DNA of 36,293 nt, from NCBI GenBank assembly GCA_964565945.1, contig CAZMGY010000029.1:1-36293 (forward strand), read 5' to 3'. Shown here in pieces: positions 17,917 through 25,822 of the stretch. Source of the stretch: CAZMGY01 sp964565945 [NCBI: uncultured bacterium]. GTDB taxonomy: Bacteria > GCA-001730085. The notes below the pieces were generated by a model. That model had not been told where the DNA came from, ran no database searches, and worked only from the letters and a program-made list of their open reading frames with translations. The number at the start of each line of letters is the position of its first letter. Position 1 is the stretch's first letter. The translations under genes and the position numbers were made by a program.

Positions 17917-18588
17917 ATGTCCTCTACATTTTGTTTTATTATTGGTGTTGTGCTGATCGCATCTTTGGTGGTTTTATTTTTCTCGAAACAATCCAAGCAT
18001 GTGGAAACCGCCGAGTCGATTTTGGTTGCTTTCATCTGCGCAATGGTAATCAAAACCTTTGTGATCCAAGCGTTTAAAATCCCTTCGCAATCGATGGTCT
18101 CAACGCTTAACATTGGCAATCGACTGTTAGCCACCAAATTCAACTTTCACTTTCGTGAACCTAAACGCGGTGAAGTCGTGATTTTTCGCTCACCTTCGGA
18201 TCCTAAAAAAGAATTTGTGAAACGCCTGATCGGATTGCCTGGAGACAGCATCACAATCAAAGATGGCGCCGTTTTTGTCAATGGACAAAAGTTTGACAAC
18301 CCCTCTTTCGATGTTCATTATTACAATATGATTTCCCACATGATTCCTTTTCTGAAAAATAGCCACATCTACTACGACACATCTCATGGTGCTTACCAGC
18401 GTTATTTTCAAGGACTCGGCCTCAACAATCAAACATTCACAGTTCCCGACGACAGTTATTTTGTTTTAGGAGATAACAGTGGACAGAGTAGTGACAGCCG
18501 TTACTGGGGGTACATCCCTAAGCACATGCTGCACGGAAAAGTTTTTTTGGTTTATTGGCCCTTAACTCAATTTCACATTGTTAAATAA
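17917..18588 (+). CDS. lepB: Signal peptidase I
   Basis: A 223-residue inner-membrane serine protease that removes Sec signal peptides. Two N-terminal hydrophobic segments (about residues 3-23 and 35-52) anchor it. Box B is IPSQSMVSTLNIGNR with the nucleophile Ser. The general base Lys is in KEFVKRLIGLPGD, and GDNSGQSSDSRYWGYIP is box E. AGGAG precedes the ATG. It lies between lepA and der with 15-bp gaps on both sides. Confidence 0.95.
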   Translation: MSSTFCFIIGVVLIASLVVLFFSKQSKHVETAESILVAFICAMVIKTFVIQAFKIPSQSMVSTLNIGNRLLATKFNFHFREPKRGEVVIFRSPSDPKKEFVKRLIGLPGDSITIKDGAVFVNGQKFDNPSFDVHYYNMISHMIPFLKNSHIYYDTSHGAYQRYFQGLGLNNQTFTVPDDSYFVLGDNSGQSSDSRYWGYIPKHMLHGKVFLVYWPLTQFHIVK

Positions 18589-18603
18589 TATTTAGGAAAA
18601 TCG

Positions 18604-19926
18604 ATGTCCCGTAAATCTAAAGCCCCCCTTATCGCTATTGTCGGACGTCCCAATGTGGGCAAATCGTCGTTGTTCAACCGTCTTTTGGGTCAACAACTTT
18701 CGATTGTCGATAATGTGAGTGGCATCACGCGCGACCGCATTTATGCCTTTATCGAAAATTACGAACGCGCCTTTGGTCTCATCGATACGGGAGGTCTTTC
18801 GTTCAACGACCAAGATCATTTTCAAAGCGACATTGTCACCCAAGTCCATGCTGGCCTCGAAGAATGCCAAGGCGTTATCTTTGTGGTCGATGGCCAAACT
18901 GGGCTTCACCCAATAGATCACGAAGTGGCTCAAATACTACGCGAATACGACAAACCTTGCGCTGTGGCGGTTAATAAAGTTGATTCTCCAAATGGCGAGG
19001 AGGCTATGTCAGATTTTTTTGAACTGGGCTTCGAACAGGTCTTCGCCACTTCGGCCAAACAAAACTTAGGCCTTACTTCTCTGGTCAATACACTCTTAAC
19101 TGCTTGTCCCAAAGGCAAACTCGAAAATGAACCCGAAGCGAATAAAATTGCCATTTTAGGTCGTCCCAACGTGGGTAAATCATCGTTGATCAATAAAATC
19201 AGTAACGAAGAACGTTTGATTGTCTCCGAACAAGCGAGTACAACACGCGACTCCGTTGATATTCACATCAAACGCGAAGGTCAACACTACGTGTTCATAG
19301 ATACCGCGGGACTTCGCTACCGTCGCAAGGTCAACAACAGCATCGAGTTTTATAGCGTTAAACGCACTGAACAAAGTCTTAAACGTTGCAATGTGGCACT
19401 CATTATGATCAATGCTGCAGAAGGGCTGACCACACAAGATCTAAAAATTGTTAAAATGATTGACCAGGCTGGCAAAGCTGCTGCCATTCTAATCAATAAG
19501 TGGGATCTCTTTTCGGGCGTCCACCAAAAAGAATTCGTCAGAGATCAACTGCATCGTATCAAACCCTACACCTACTTACCTTACTTATTCACATCGGCTC
19601 TTGAAGGCCAAAATGTATCTAAAATTTTAGACCTCGTCCACCTGATCGACGAAGAACAAAAACAGCGTACCTCAACTGGTATTCTCAATCGCTTTTTGCA
19701 AAAAATTGTTCGCCAAACACCTCCGCCACGCCGACGAGGCAAATTGCTTAAGTTTTACTACATAGCTCAAGTGGATCGCACACCACCAACTTTTCAAATT
19801 TCAATCAATAGCAAAGACTTGATTGACCTGGCCTACAAGCGTTTTATTGAAAATCAAATCCGCGAACAATTTGGTTTCACTGGAGCTCCGATACGCCTAC
19901 GCTTTCAAGACAAAAAGTCCAACTAA
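18604..19926 (+). CDS. der: Ribosome biogenesis GTPase Der (EngA)
   Basis: A 440-residue double GTPase for 50S subunit assembly. G domain 1 starts IAIVGRPNVGKSSLFNRLLG with DTGGL and NKVD; G domain 2 starts near residue 180 with ILGRPNVGKSSLINKI, DTAGLR and NKWDL. A KH-like C-terminal domain follows (RRGKLLKFYYIAQVDRTPP). Two tandem G domains are unique to this family. I see no clear terminator after the stop. Confidence 0.97.
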   Translation: MSRKSKAPLIAIVGRPNVGKSSLFNRLLGQQLSIVDNVSGITRDRIYAFIENYERAFGLIDTGGLSFNDQDHFQSDIVTQVHAGLEECQGVIFVVDGQTGLHPIDHEVAQILREYDKPCAVAVNKVDSPNGEEAMSDFFELGFEQVFATSAKQNLGLTSLVNTLLTACPKGKLENEPEANKIAILGRPNVGKSSLINKISNEERLIVSEQASTTRDSVDIHIKREGQHYVFIDTAGLRYRRKVNNSIEFYSVKRTEQSLKRCNVALIMINAAEGLTTQDLKIVKMIDQAGKAAAILINKWDLFSGVHQKEFVRDQLHRIKPYTYLPYLFTSALEGQNVSKILDLVHLIDEEQKQRTSTGILNRFLQKIVRQTPPPRRRGKLLKFYYIAQVDRTPPTFQISINSKDLIDLAYKRFIENQIREQFGFTGAPIRLRFQDKKSN

Positions 19927-20307
19927 AAGAATATTCCTTTATGAGTCCGTGGAAACAGTTTTCGAAGTGAATAAAATATCTTCGCAATACTGTGAATTTT
20001 CATGCACAGGGCTGAGTGAAACTACCAAGAACAATTGATCAAAAGTTATTATCATTTTGTTCTTCGGATCGGCTTGATTGTATGTTTGAATCAAAACATG
20101 CAAAGCTTGATAACCTTTTTCGTCTAATAAAAAGCTGTGGGAATCTTCCTAGCTAACTACACAGGATCCCAACTTGGCGCCAAAATCACAAATGAATAAG
20201 GCAAAACAAATGCCATCATATATATGATAACATATTCAAATACTCTTCCCAGAGTTCTTACAATTTTTAAGGAGAAATGACACCAGACCCTATGCTACAA
20301 TTGGCAC
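19927..20307. other. Intergenic region der-plsY with coding relics
   Basis: A 381-bp spacer. The minus strand contains a broken ORF (19939-20219), described separately, and the plus strand has a short ORF with a strong ribosome site leading into plsY. No terminator hairpin is evident. Confidence 0.55.
19939..20219 (-). pseudogene. Probable decayed small gene
   Basis: On the minus strand ATG 20219 (a second ATG follows) starts a 20-residue hydrophobic segment (MMAFVLPYSFVILAPSWDPV) that stops at 20157. A different frame is open for 69 codons from 20148 to 19939 and reads like real protein: HSFLLDEKGYQALHVLIQTY, then KNKMIITFDQLFLVVSLSPV. The two can be joined only by a frameshift and there is no ATG at the head of the second part. 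I do not recognise the family. A remnant of a small protein is the simplest reading; chance open frame is possible. Confidence 0.35.
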
Positions 20308-20339
20308 ATGCAAGTATTCGTTTTGGGAGCTATTTTTAG
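20277..20339 (+). CDS. Short upstream ORF overlapping the plsY start
   Basis: ATG 20277 follows TTAAGGAG at ideal spacing and encodes 20 residues (MTPDPMLQLAHASIRFGSYF) ending at 20339, inside plsY in another frame. The plsY ATG at 20308 has no ribosome site of its own. Ribosomes finishing this peptide could re-initiate at plsY (translational coupling), or plsY may be leaderless from the extended -10 TGCTACAAT at 20291-20299. No peptide function is suggested. Confidence 0.35.
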   Translation: MTPDPMLQLAHASIRFGSYF

Positions 20340-20910
20340 TTTTTTGTGTGGAGCGATTCCAACCAGTTATTTGATTGGCCGTTGGGTGGGACGGTTTGAT
20401 ATCCGCACTAAAGGTAGTGGCAACGTAGGCGCTACCAATGTGAATCGCACCCTTGGAGCTAAATGGGGTCTGTTTGTCTTACTTTTTGACGCCCTCAAAG
20501 GAGTTGTCGCCGTCCTTCTGCTCAGCCGATTATGTACACAAAACGAAATCCCCTTATTAGTGCAACAAACACTCTATGGAGGAATAGCCGTTATGGGACA
20601 TATTTGGACACCTTTTCTCAAGCTCAAAGGAGGTAAAGGCGTTGCCACTAGCCTAGGCGTGTTTCTCATTCTTGCACCTTTGGCCATGGGCATCAGCGCC
20701 CTTCTTTTTGTGGTGCTCGTCACACTCACGCGTTATATATCCGTCGGATCGGTTCTTGGAGCCATGACCTTGCCTCTTTGGGTTTATCTCTTGAACTATC
20801 CCAAAATTGTCTTTATTGTTAGTGCCATCATAGCCGCCATCGTGGTTCGCAAGCACAAAGACAATCTACGTCGCTTGACCCTAGGCGAAGAAAACAGGTT
20901 TTCCTTGTAA
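20308..20910 (+). CDS. plsY: Acyl-phosphate:glycerol-3-phosphate acyltransferase
   Basis: A 200-residue inner-membrane enzyme that makes lysophosphatidic acid, the first acylation in phospholipid synthesis. CGAIPTSYLIGR starts the family pattern. The three cytoplasmic motifs are visible: GSGNVGATNVNRTLG (motif 1), HIWTPFLKLKGGKGVATSLG (motif 2) and the RKHKDNLRRLTLGEENRF C-terminus (motif 3). Five hydrophobic segments are apparent. An in-frame TGA at 20278 forces the start at 20308. Its usual partner gpsA lies 1.45 kb downstream on the same strand, separated by a convergent TPR gene. Confidence 0.94.
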   Translation: MQVFVLGAIFSFLCGAIPTSYLIGRWVGRFDIRTKGSGNVGATNVNRTLGAKWGLFVLLFDALKGVVAVLLLSRLCTQNEIPLLVQQTLYGGIAVMGHIWTPFLKLKGGKGVATSLGVFLILAPLAMGISALLFVVLVTLTRYISVGSVLGAMTLPLWVYLLNYPKIVFIVSAIIAAIVVRKHKDNLRRLTLGEENRFSL

Positions 20911-20962
20911 GAAATTCATCAAAAAATACAATATTAGAGTTCACTAGAAGCTTAGCACACCA

Positions 20963-21139
20963 TTAAAAGAAGACATCCAAGTTAATTACTCTCCCTTTAT
21001 TCGCTTCCTTACTTATTGCTTTAATAATCACCTGCAAAGCATTTTCTCTGGCCCCTCTATTTCTCCTAGGATAAATGAACGACCAGACCCCAATCGCCCA
21101 AAAGGTCTCTCCAGCAAAGCCACCTAAGCTCGATTTAAG
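20963..21139 (-). pseudogene. Possible coding remnant behind the TPR gene
   Basis: Just after the TPR gene stop, a different minus-strand frame is open for 58 codons without an ATG: GGFAGETFWAIGVWSFIYP, then NALQVIIKAISKEANKGRVI and a VFF end. The composition is protein-like but I do not recognise it. It may be a degraded gene or chance. The rest of the 224-bp gap between plsY and the TPR gene shows no clear terminator. Confidence 0.25.
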
Positions 21140-22286
21140 TTAAGGACTCTAGTTTTTTAACCTGACCAGTTCGCAAATAAAAGTCGCGCAACGCCTGCTG
21201 CAAGTCTTGAAAGGTGGGATTAGTGTCGTCAATGATTTTACGAGCTTTGTTCAACGCACGCAACAGATAGACTTCGGCCTTATCTGTTTGATCTTGTTTT
21301 TCAAAAATAAGCCCTAGCTGTTGTGTCACATAAATTTCGTTCACCGATTGTGCTCCAAAAACTTTAGCACCAACGCGCAACGAAACTTCGTAGTAACGCT
21401 CAGCTGCCACATAGTCCTCGCGCAAAAATTCTAGCTCGGCCAAGTTATTATAAAAAATCACGGCTTCTTCCGACATTTCTATATAGGGAACATCGACAAT
21501 CAATTTGAGAGCTTCACGGTAGTAACTTAAGGCTTCCTCGAAATCTCCTCGCTCCATAAAAGCATGGCCGAGGTTATTAAAAATACCCAATTTGGTGCGC
21601 GGATCGTCGGCTTCCTGTAACAAGAGATAAAACTCCTCTTCGGCTTTTTCCACATTCCCCATATCTAAGTGAATCAAGGCCAAATTAAAGCGGGCGCTTC
21701 GCATCTGCTCATGACCAGGAGGAAAGTTTTTTTCGGCCACCATGTAGGCATGTTCGAAAATAGGCACCGCTTTATCAAACAGCTTTTCTTTACGATACGC
21801 CTCGGCCAAGCCATTAAAGTAAGGTAACAAATCCCGATGACCACTCCCCAACTCTTTCTTAAGAAACTCAATGTAATCTTTCGATGCATCGATGACTTGT
21901 CCTAACAGCCCTTGATAGTAATAGACTGAAGCTAACTGCCCAAAAATACGCTGCGTTTGTTTATGGGCAGCACCCCAGCGTTTTAAAGATCTGTTCAACA
22001 CATCTTGATACAAGAGCTGAGCTTCGCTCAAACGGTTTTGGCGATGCAGATTAAGCGCCAGCAAGTACGCCCCCTTAAACATAACATCATCGTTGGCCGC
22101 AAATTCTTTCTGTGCCCACACATAAAGGTTTTGCACATATTTGAGCGATTTTTCAAATTTCTCATTTTGATATAAAGCCTGAGCACGATCAAATCCCTGA
22201 GCCCACTCATCCAAGGAGGCATGCAAGCCTGTAAGACACCCAAAAATACATAAAGATAAAGCCGTACAACGATGTAACCATCTCAT
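21135..22286 (-). CDS. Exported TPR-repeat protein
   Basis: A 383-residue protein with a signal peptide (RCTALSLCIFGCLTGLHA, cut before SLDEWAQ) and about seven TPR units of the kinesin-light-chain type. Examples are RLSEAQLLYQDVLNRSLKRW, KLFDKAVPIFEHAYMVAEKN, GDFEEALSYYREALKLI, EDYVAAERYYEVSLRVGAKV and DQTDKAEVYLLRALNKARKI. Such proteins scaffold periplasmic or envelope complexes; no partner is indicated. It is transcribed against plsY and gpsA and splits that common pair. Its start is 73 bp from gpsA, so the two share a divergent promoter region. Confidence 0.85.
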   Translation of the reverse strand: MRWLHRCTALSLCIFGCLTGLHASLDEWAQGFDRAQALYQNEKFEKSLKYVQNLYVWAQKEFAANDDVMFKGAYLLALNLHRQNRLSEAQLLYQDVLNRSLKRWGAAHKQTQRIFGQLASVYYYQGLLGQVIDASKDYIEFLKKELGSGHRDLLPYFNGLAEAYRKEKLFDKAVPIFEHAYMVAEKNFPPGHEQMRSARFNLALIHLDMGNVEKAEEEFYLLLQEADDPRTKLGIFNNLGHAFMERGDFEEALSYYREALKLIVDVPYIEMSEEAVIFYNNLAELEFLREDYVAAERYYEVSLRVGAKVFGAQSVNEIYVTQQLGLIFEKQDQTDKAEVYLLRALNKARKIIDDTNPTFQDLQQALRDFYLRTGQVKKLESLT

Positions 22287-22359
22287 TAGCTATTCCTTCC
22301 TTGCCCTTCTTTTTTCTTGCTTTGTATTGTACTATTAAGGACGCAAGGAGAACAGCAAC

Positions 22360-23358
22360 ATGTCACAACAAGTCACAGTTTGGGGTGCAGGAAGCTGGGG
22401 CACAACACTGGCTCTGGTGCTCACTCAAAAAGGACATTCGATTTGTCTCTGGGACAACGATCCCGAACAAGCTAAACGCCTGAGCAGCACACGAGAAAAC
22501 GAACGATTCCTCAAAGGATACACTTTACCTGAAACCATTGCAATTACAACAGATTTGCAAAAAGCATACACCACAAGTTCGATGCATATTTTAGCCATAC
22601 CTTCGCATGTACTTCGCACTTTCTTGCAACACTTACATCCTTATAAATATAGTGCCAAAACCTGGGTGAGTGTAATTAAAGGCATCGAACAAACAAGCTT
22701 ATTGCGAATGAGCCAAGTGATTGGCGAAGAGCTCGGTTGTAAACACCAGGTAGCCTGTCTCTCGGGGCCAACCCATGCCGAAGAAGTGGCCCAAGGCATC
22801 CCCTCGGCCATTGTCGTGGCATCAACGGACCCGACCTTAAGCCAAGATATCCAACAACTGTTCACCACCGAAACATTTCGCGTCTACACCAATTCCGATA
22901 TCGTGGGCGTCGAAATAGGCGGATCGCTTAAAAACGTGATTGCTCTGGCGACTGGCATTGCTGATGGCCTCGGTCTCGGCGATAACAGCAAGGCGGCTGT
23001 GATGACGCGCGGTCTCGCCGAAATCAGCAAGCTCGGACACGTTTTGGGAGCTAAGCCCCAAACCTTTGCTGGTCTTTCGGGCATGGGTGACCTGATCACA
23101 ACCTGCATTAGTAAGCATAGCCGCAACCGTCATGTGGGTGAACGTATTGGTCGCGGAGAATCCTTGCAAGACATTATCGACTCTATGCATATGGTGGCCG
23201 AAGGTGTTAAAACCACCCAAAGTGCTTTTGACTTGGCTCAAAAACATCTGGTGGATGTTCCGATTATTCAAGAAATGCAACAAGTCCTTTGGGAGAATAA
23301 AAGCCCTCAGCAAGCTATTCATGATCTGCTTCATCGACCCCAAACCAAAGAAATGTAA
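22360..23358 (+). CDS. gpsA: Glycerol-3-phosphate dehydrogenase [NAD(P)+]
   Basis: A 332-residue cytoplasmic enzyme that reduces dihydroxyacetone phosphate to sn-glycerol-3-phosphate for lipid synthesis, supplying the PlsY substrate. VWGAGSWGTTLALVL is the NAD loop, SVIKGIEQTSLLRMSQV and CLSGPTHAEEVAQGIPSAIV are conserved, and GGSLKNVIALATGIADGLG holds the catalytic Lys. AGLSGMGDLITTC and RNRHVGERIGRG complete the signature. AAGGAG lies nine bases upstream of the ATG. Confidence 0.97.
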   Translation: MSQQVTVWGAGSWGTTLALVLTQKGHSICLWDNDPEQAKRLSSTRENERFLKGYTLPETIAITTDLQKAYTTSSMHILAIPSHVLRTFLQHLHPYKYSAKTWVSVIKGIEQTSLLRMSQVIGEELGCKHQVACLSGPTHAEEVAQGIPSAIVVASTDPTLSQDIQQLFTTETFRVYTNSDIVGVEIGGSLKNVIALATGIADGLGLGDNSKAAVMTRGLAEISKLGHVLGAKPQTFAGLSGMGDLITTCISKHSRNRHVGERIGRGESLQDIIDSMHMVAEGVKTTQSAFDLAQKHLVDVPIIQEMQQVLWENKSPQQAIHDLLHRPQTKEM

Positions 23359-23381
23359 GCACAACACCAGAAGAACACCCT

Positions 23382-23685
23382 ATGAAATGGCAACACATCC
23401 TAGCTATCTTATCCCTTATGACACCGACACTCCGTAGCGCTCGCGCCTAGCGGTAACCTTTCCGCCACCACAGTCTCAATTTCTTCCCAGTAAGAAATGC
23501 AATATTTATTTGATCTTCTGGGAGGCAAAACCCTCCGTGTTCAAGATCAACCAACGGCAAACTACGCAAGTTCACCACATAACTTCCAAAAAAACTGGCA
23601 AAAATTCATGCGGTCAGACTGATTTTTGATGCACAAACCTCTTCAATCCAATTACACACTTTGGTGGCGCCCTAGTGGCAACTAA
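23382..23685 (+). pseudogene. Probable decayed exported-protein gene
   Basis: ATG 23382 starts a 22-residue stretch with signal-peptide character (MKWQHILAILSLMTPTLRSA) that hits TAG. In the +1 frame the reading resumes through SGNLSATTVSISSQ, a TAA, then MQYLFDLLGGKTLRVQDQP and SPHNFQKNWQKFMRSD, a TGA, and MHKPLQSNYTLWWRPSGN before TAA at 23685. One frameshift and two in-frame stops in a protein-like sequence point to gene decay. The family is not recognised. It lies immediately behind gpsA. Confidence 0.4.
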
Positions 23686-23721
23686 ACAATAAGATTTAAC
23701 AAAGACCAAGATTCTTTCTTA

Positions 23722-23730
23722 TGCTATAAT
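23722..23730 (+). promoter_or_regulatory. Extended -10 promoter of tRNA-Pro
   Basis: TGCTATAAT is a perfect extended -10 with consensus TATAAT at 23725-23730. The predicted start near 23737 is about 30 bp before the tRNA. The -35 is weak. Confidence 0.6.
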
Positions 23731-23767
23731 GTCTTCTTGCTTTTCGGGTTCAAAGCACGTTTTTTAT

Positions 23768-23841
23768 CGGGGCGTAGCGCAGTCTGGTAGCGCGCACGGC
23801 TGGGGGTCGTGGTGTCGCAGGTTCAAATCCTGTCGCCCCGA
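23768..23841 (+). tRNA. tRNA-Pro (anticodon GGG)
   Basis: The cloverleaf has acceptor CGGGGCG/CGCCCCG, D stem GCGC/GCGC, anticodon stem CACGG/TCGTG with loop CTGGGGG (anticodon GGG), and T arm GCAGG-TTCAAAT-CCTGT. The C1:G72 acceptor pair is typical of bacterial tRNA-Pro. No CCA is encoded. Confidence 0.95.
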
Positions 23842-23874
23842 TATATTCTTAATTTACGCCTGTCGCTACAAATC

Positions 23875-24036
23875 TTACTCTGCCACCGACGGCTCAATAA
23901 AAGCCACTGCACGACTTTTAAAATCATTCCAAACGGCATGACCCCACGGAGAAGGATGTGTAGGAGGAGTTAAAGCGAGCACGACTCCAGAGTATAAGCA
24001 AACAACGAAGACTTCTAATAAAAGTCGAAATTTCAT
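23875..24036 (-). CDS. Small exported protein, 53 aa, unrecognised
   Basis: ATG 24036 with AGGA eight bases upstream opens a 53-codon frame ending TAA at 23875. The first 21 residues (MKFRLLLEVFVVCLYSGVVLA) form a near-ideal Sec signal peptide with an A-x-A-like end. The mature part is only about 32 residues (LTPPTHPSPWGHAVWNDFKS, then RAVAFIEPSVAE) and has no cysteine. It is divergent from nadE, 58 bp away, and convergent with tRNA-Pro. The signal peptide and ribosome site argue for a real gene; function unknown. It could also be the 5' end of a shortened gene. Confidence 0.5.
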   Translation of the reverse strand: MKFRLLLEVFVVCLYSGVVLALTPPTHPSPWGHAVWNDFKSRAVAFIEPSVAE

Positions 24037-24053
24037 AACTTTTATCCTATAAT
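24025..24053 (+). promoter_or_regulatory. Candidate promoter of nadE
   Basis: TCGAAA (24025-24030), 17-bp spacer, consensus TATAAT (24048-24053). The start near 24060 leaves a leader of about 35 nt. Confidence 0.55.
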
Positions 24054-24094
24054 AGATTCGGTTTAATTTAGATATAAAATATTAGAATGCTTAT

Positions 24095-25753
24095 ATGAAA
24101 TTCACATTAGCCCAGATCAATCCCACCATCGGGGATATCCAAGGTAACCTGAACAAAATCCGTCAGGTGGTGTCTCAAGCTCCTCAAGATACGGATCTAA
24201 TCATCTTTCCCGAAATGGCACTCACTGGATATCCTGCCCAAGACCTTCTGGAAAAACCTTGGTTTCGTAAACAAATCGACTCCGCTCAGCAAGAATTGGC
24301 TCAACTTTCACTCACCTATTCTCACTACGGCCTCTTAGTAGGCACACCTCTGCCTTACACCACAAACATCGGGCGGGGCCTCTATAATGCGGCACGTCTA
24401 TTTCACCAAGGCAACTGTGTTTTTGAACAATACAAACAATTTTTGCCCACCTACGATGTTTTTGACGATGCTCGTTATTTTGACAGTGCGGTGTACCAAG
24501 ATATCTTCACATTCAAAGGAGAACTCTTAGGCATCACCATTTGCGAAGACATATGGAACAATGATCATTTTTGGCCAAACCCCTTGTACGCTTTTGATCC
24601 AGTGGATAGCTTAATCAAGCAAGGTGCCACACTTTTGATCAACTTGGCAGCATCTCCTTTTGAGGTGAACAAACCCAGCACTCGTCATCAACTGGTCACC
24701 CAGCACGTGAAAATTCACAAAGTCCCCTTCATTTTGGTCAATCAAGTTGGCGGCAATGACGAACTGATTTTTGATGGTCACAGTTTTGCGGTTAATGCTC
24801 AGGGTCAACTCTTGATCGAGCTCAAAGGGTTCGATCAAGATATCGCCAGTTTTGATCTCCAGCAACACGCGCAAACCCAGTGGACGTATCCCGCCCCTAT
24901 CGCCGATATCGAGCAAGCGCTAGTTTTAGGAATAAAAGATTATTTTGCCAAATGCAAAATGCGTCAAGCCATTTTAGGGCTTTCTGGAGGCATCGACTCT
25001 GCGGTTGTCGCGGCTTTAGCTTGCCAAGCCTTAGAGAGCAATAATGTTTTGGGCATCGCAATGCCCTCTCGCTACTCCTCCCAAGGCAGCATTGATCATT
25101 CTTTGGAATTGGCCCGGAATCTTGGTATGAAATGTAAAATCATTCCCATCGACCCTATCGTTCAAAATTACGAAACTATTTTTGAGACCGCATTTCCCGG
25201 ACAAGCAAAAGACACCACCGAAGAAAATATTCAAGCACGTATTCGAGGTAATATTCTCATGGCTTTCTCGAACAAGGAAGGGCACTTGCTTTTAACCACA
25301 GGGAACAAAAGTGAAGTCGCTGTGGGGTATTGCACACTTTATGGAGATATGTGTGGTGGCTTAGCGGTTATTTCGGACGTGCCCAAAACCATGGTCTACG
25401 ATCTCGCAGAGCAAATCAACAGCTCCCAAGAATTTATTCCTCAAAACATTAGCACCAAAGCTCCATCGGCCGAGCTACGACCCAATCAAAAAGATGAAGA
25501 CTCCTTACCCCCCTACTCAGTATTAGACGCCATTTTAGAAGCCTACTTAGCACAACACAAATCTTACCAAGAGATTGTTAACATGGGCTACGAGCCCAGC
25601 ACTGTTCTTTGGGTTTTACAAACCGTCAATCGCAACGAATACAAGCGCCGTCAAATGCCTCCAGGACTTAAGATAACATCTAAGGCCTTTGGATCAGGTC
25701 GCCGTTTTCCTATTGCGTCCCAGTACAGCATGGAAGAATCTTTCAATCAATGA
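24095..25753 (+). CDS. nadE: Glutamine-dependent NAD+ synthetase
   Basis: A 552-residue two-domain enzyme for the last step of NAD synthesis. The N-terminal nitrilase-type glutaminase domain (about 1-250) has the catalytic Glu in FPEMALTGYPAQDLL, Lys in EQYKQFLPTYDVFDD and Cys in GITICEDIWNND. The C-terminal ATP-pyrophosphatase domain has the PP-loop GLSGGIDSAVVAAL near residue 295, then GNKSEVAVGYCTLYGDMCGG and KAPSAELRPNQKDEDSLP. It uses glutamine directly, unlike short ammonia-dependent NadE. It appears monocistronic. Confidence 0.96.
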   Translation: MKFTLAQINPTIGDIQGNLNKIRQVVSQAPQDTDLIIFPEMALTGYPAQDLLEKPWFRKQIDSAQQELAQLSLTYSHYGLLVGTPLPYTTNIGRGLYNAARLFHQGNCVFEQYKQFLPTYDVFDDARYFDSAVYQDIFTFKGELLGITICEDIWNNDHFWPNPLYAFDPVDSLIKQGATLLINLAASPFEVNKPSTRHQLVTQHVKIHKVPFILVNQVGGNDELIFDGHSFAVNAQGQLLIELKGFDQDIASFDLQQHAQTQWTYPAPIADIEQALVLGIKDYFAKCKMRQAILGLSGGIDSAVVAALACQALESNNVLGIAMPSRYSSQGSIDHSLELARNLGMKCKIIPIDPIVQNYETIFETAFPGQAKDTTEENIQARIRGNILMAFSNKEGHLLLTTGNKSEVAVGYCTLYGDMCGGLAVISDVPKTMVYDLAEQINSSQEFIPQNISTKAPSAELRPNQKDEDSLPPYSVLDAILEAYLAQHKSYQEIVNMGYEPSTVLWVLQTVNRNEYKRRQMPPGLKITSKAFGSGRRFPIASQYSMEESFNQ

Positions 25754-25822
25754 TATCCTAGTATCTGGATAATGAAAGAAAATCCTTAAAGTCGCCCCCT
25801 CCCATGGGAGCAGGAAAGTATA

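Larger units (their letters stand above)
23359..23767. other. Intergenic region gpsA to tRNA-Pro
   Basis: A 409-bp stretch with a probable broken exported-protein gene (23382-23685) and the tRNA-Pro promoter (23722-23730). Nothing else is supported. Confidence 0.5.

Noticed and set aside
25799-25810. CTCCCATGGGAG palindrome upstream of the zinc-ribbon gene
   Set aside because: A single 12-bp palindrome with no second copy or known regulator match; could be chance.
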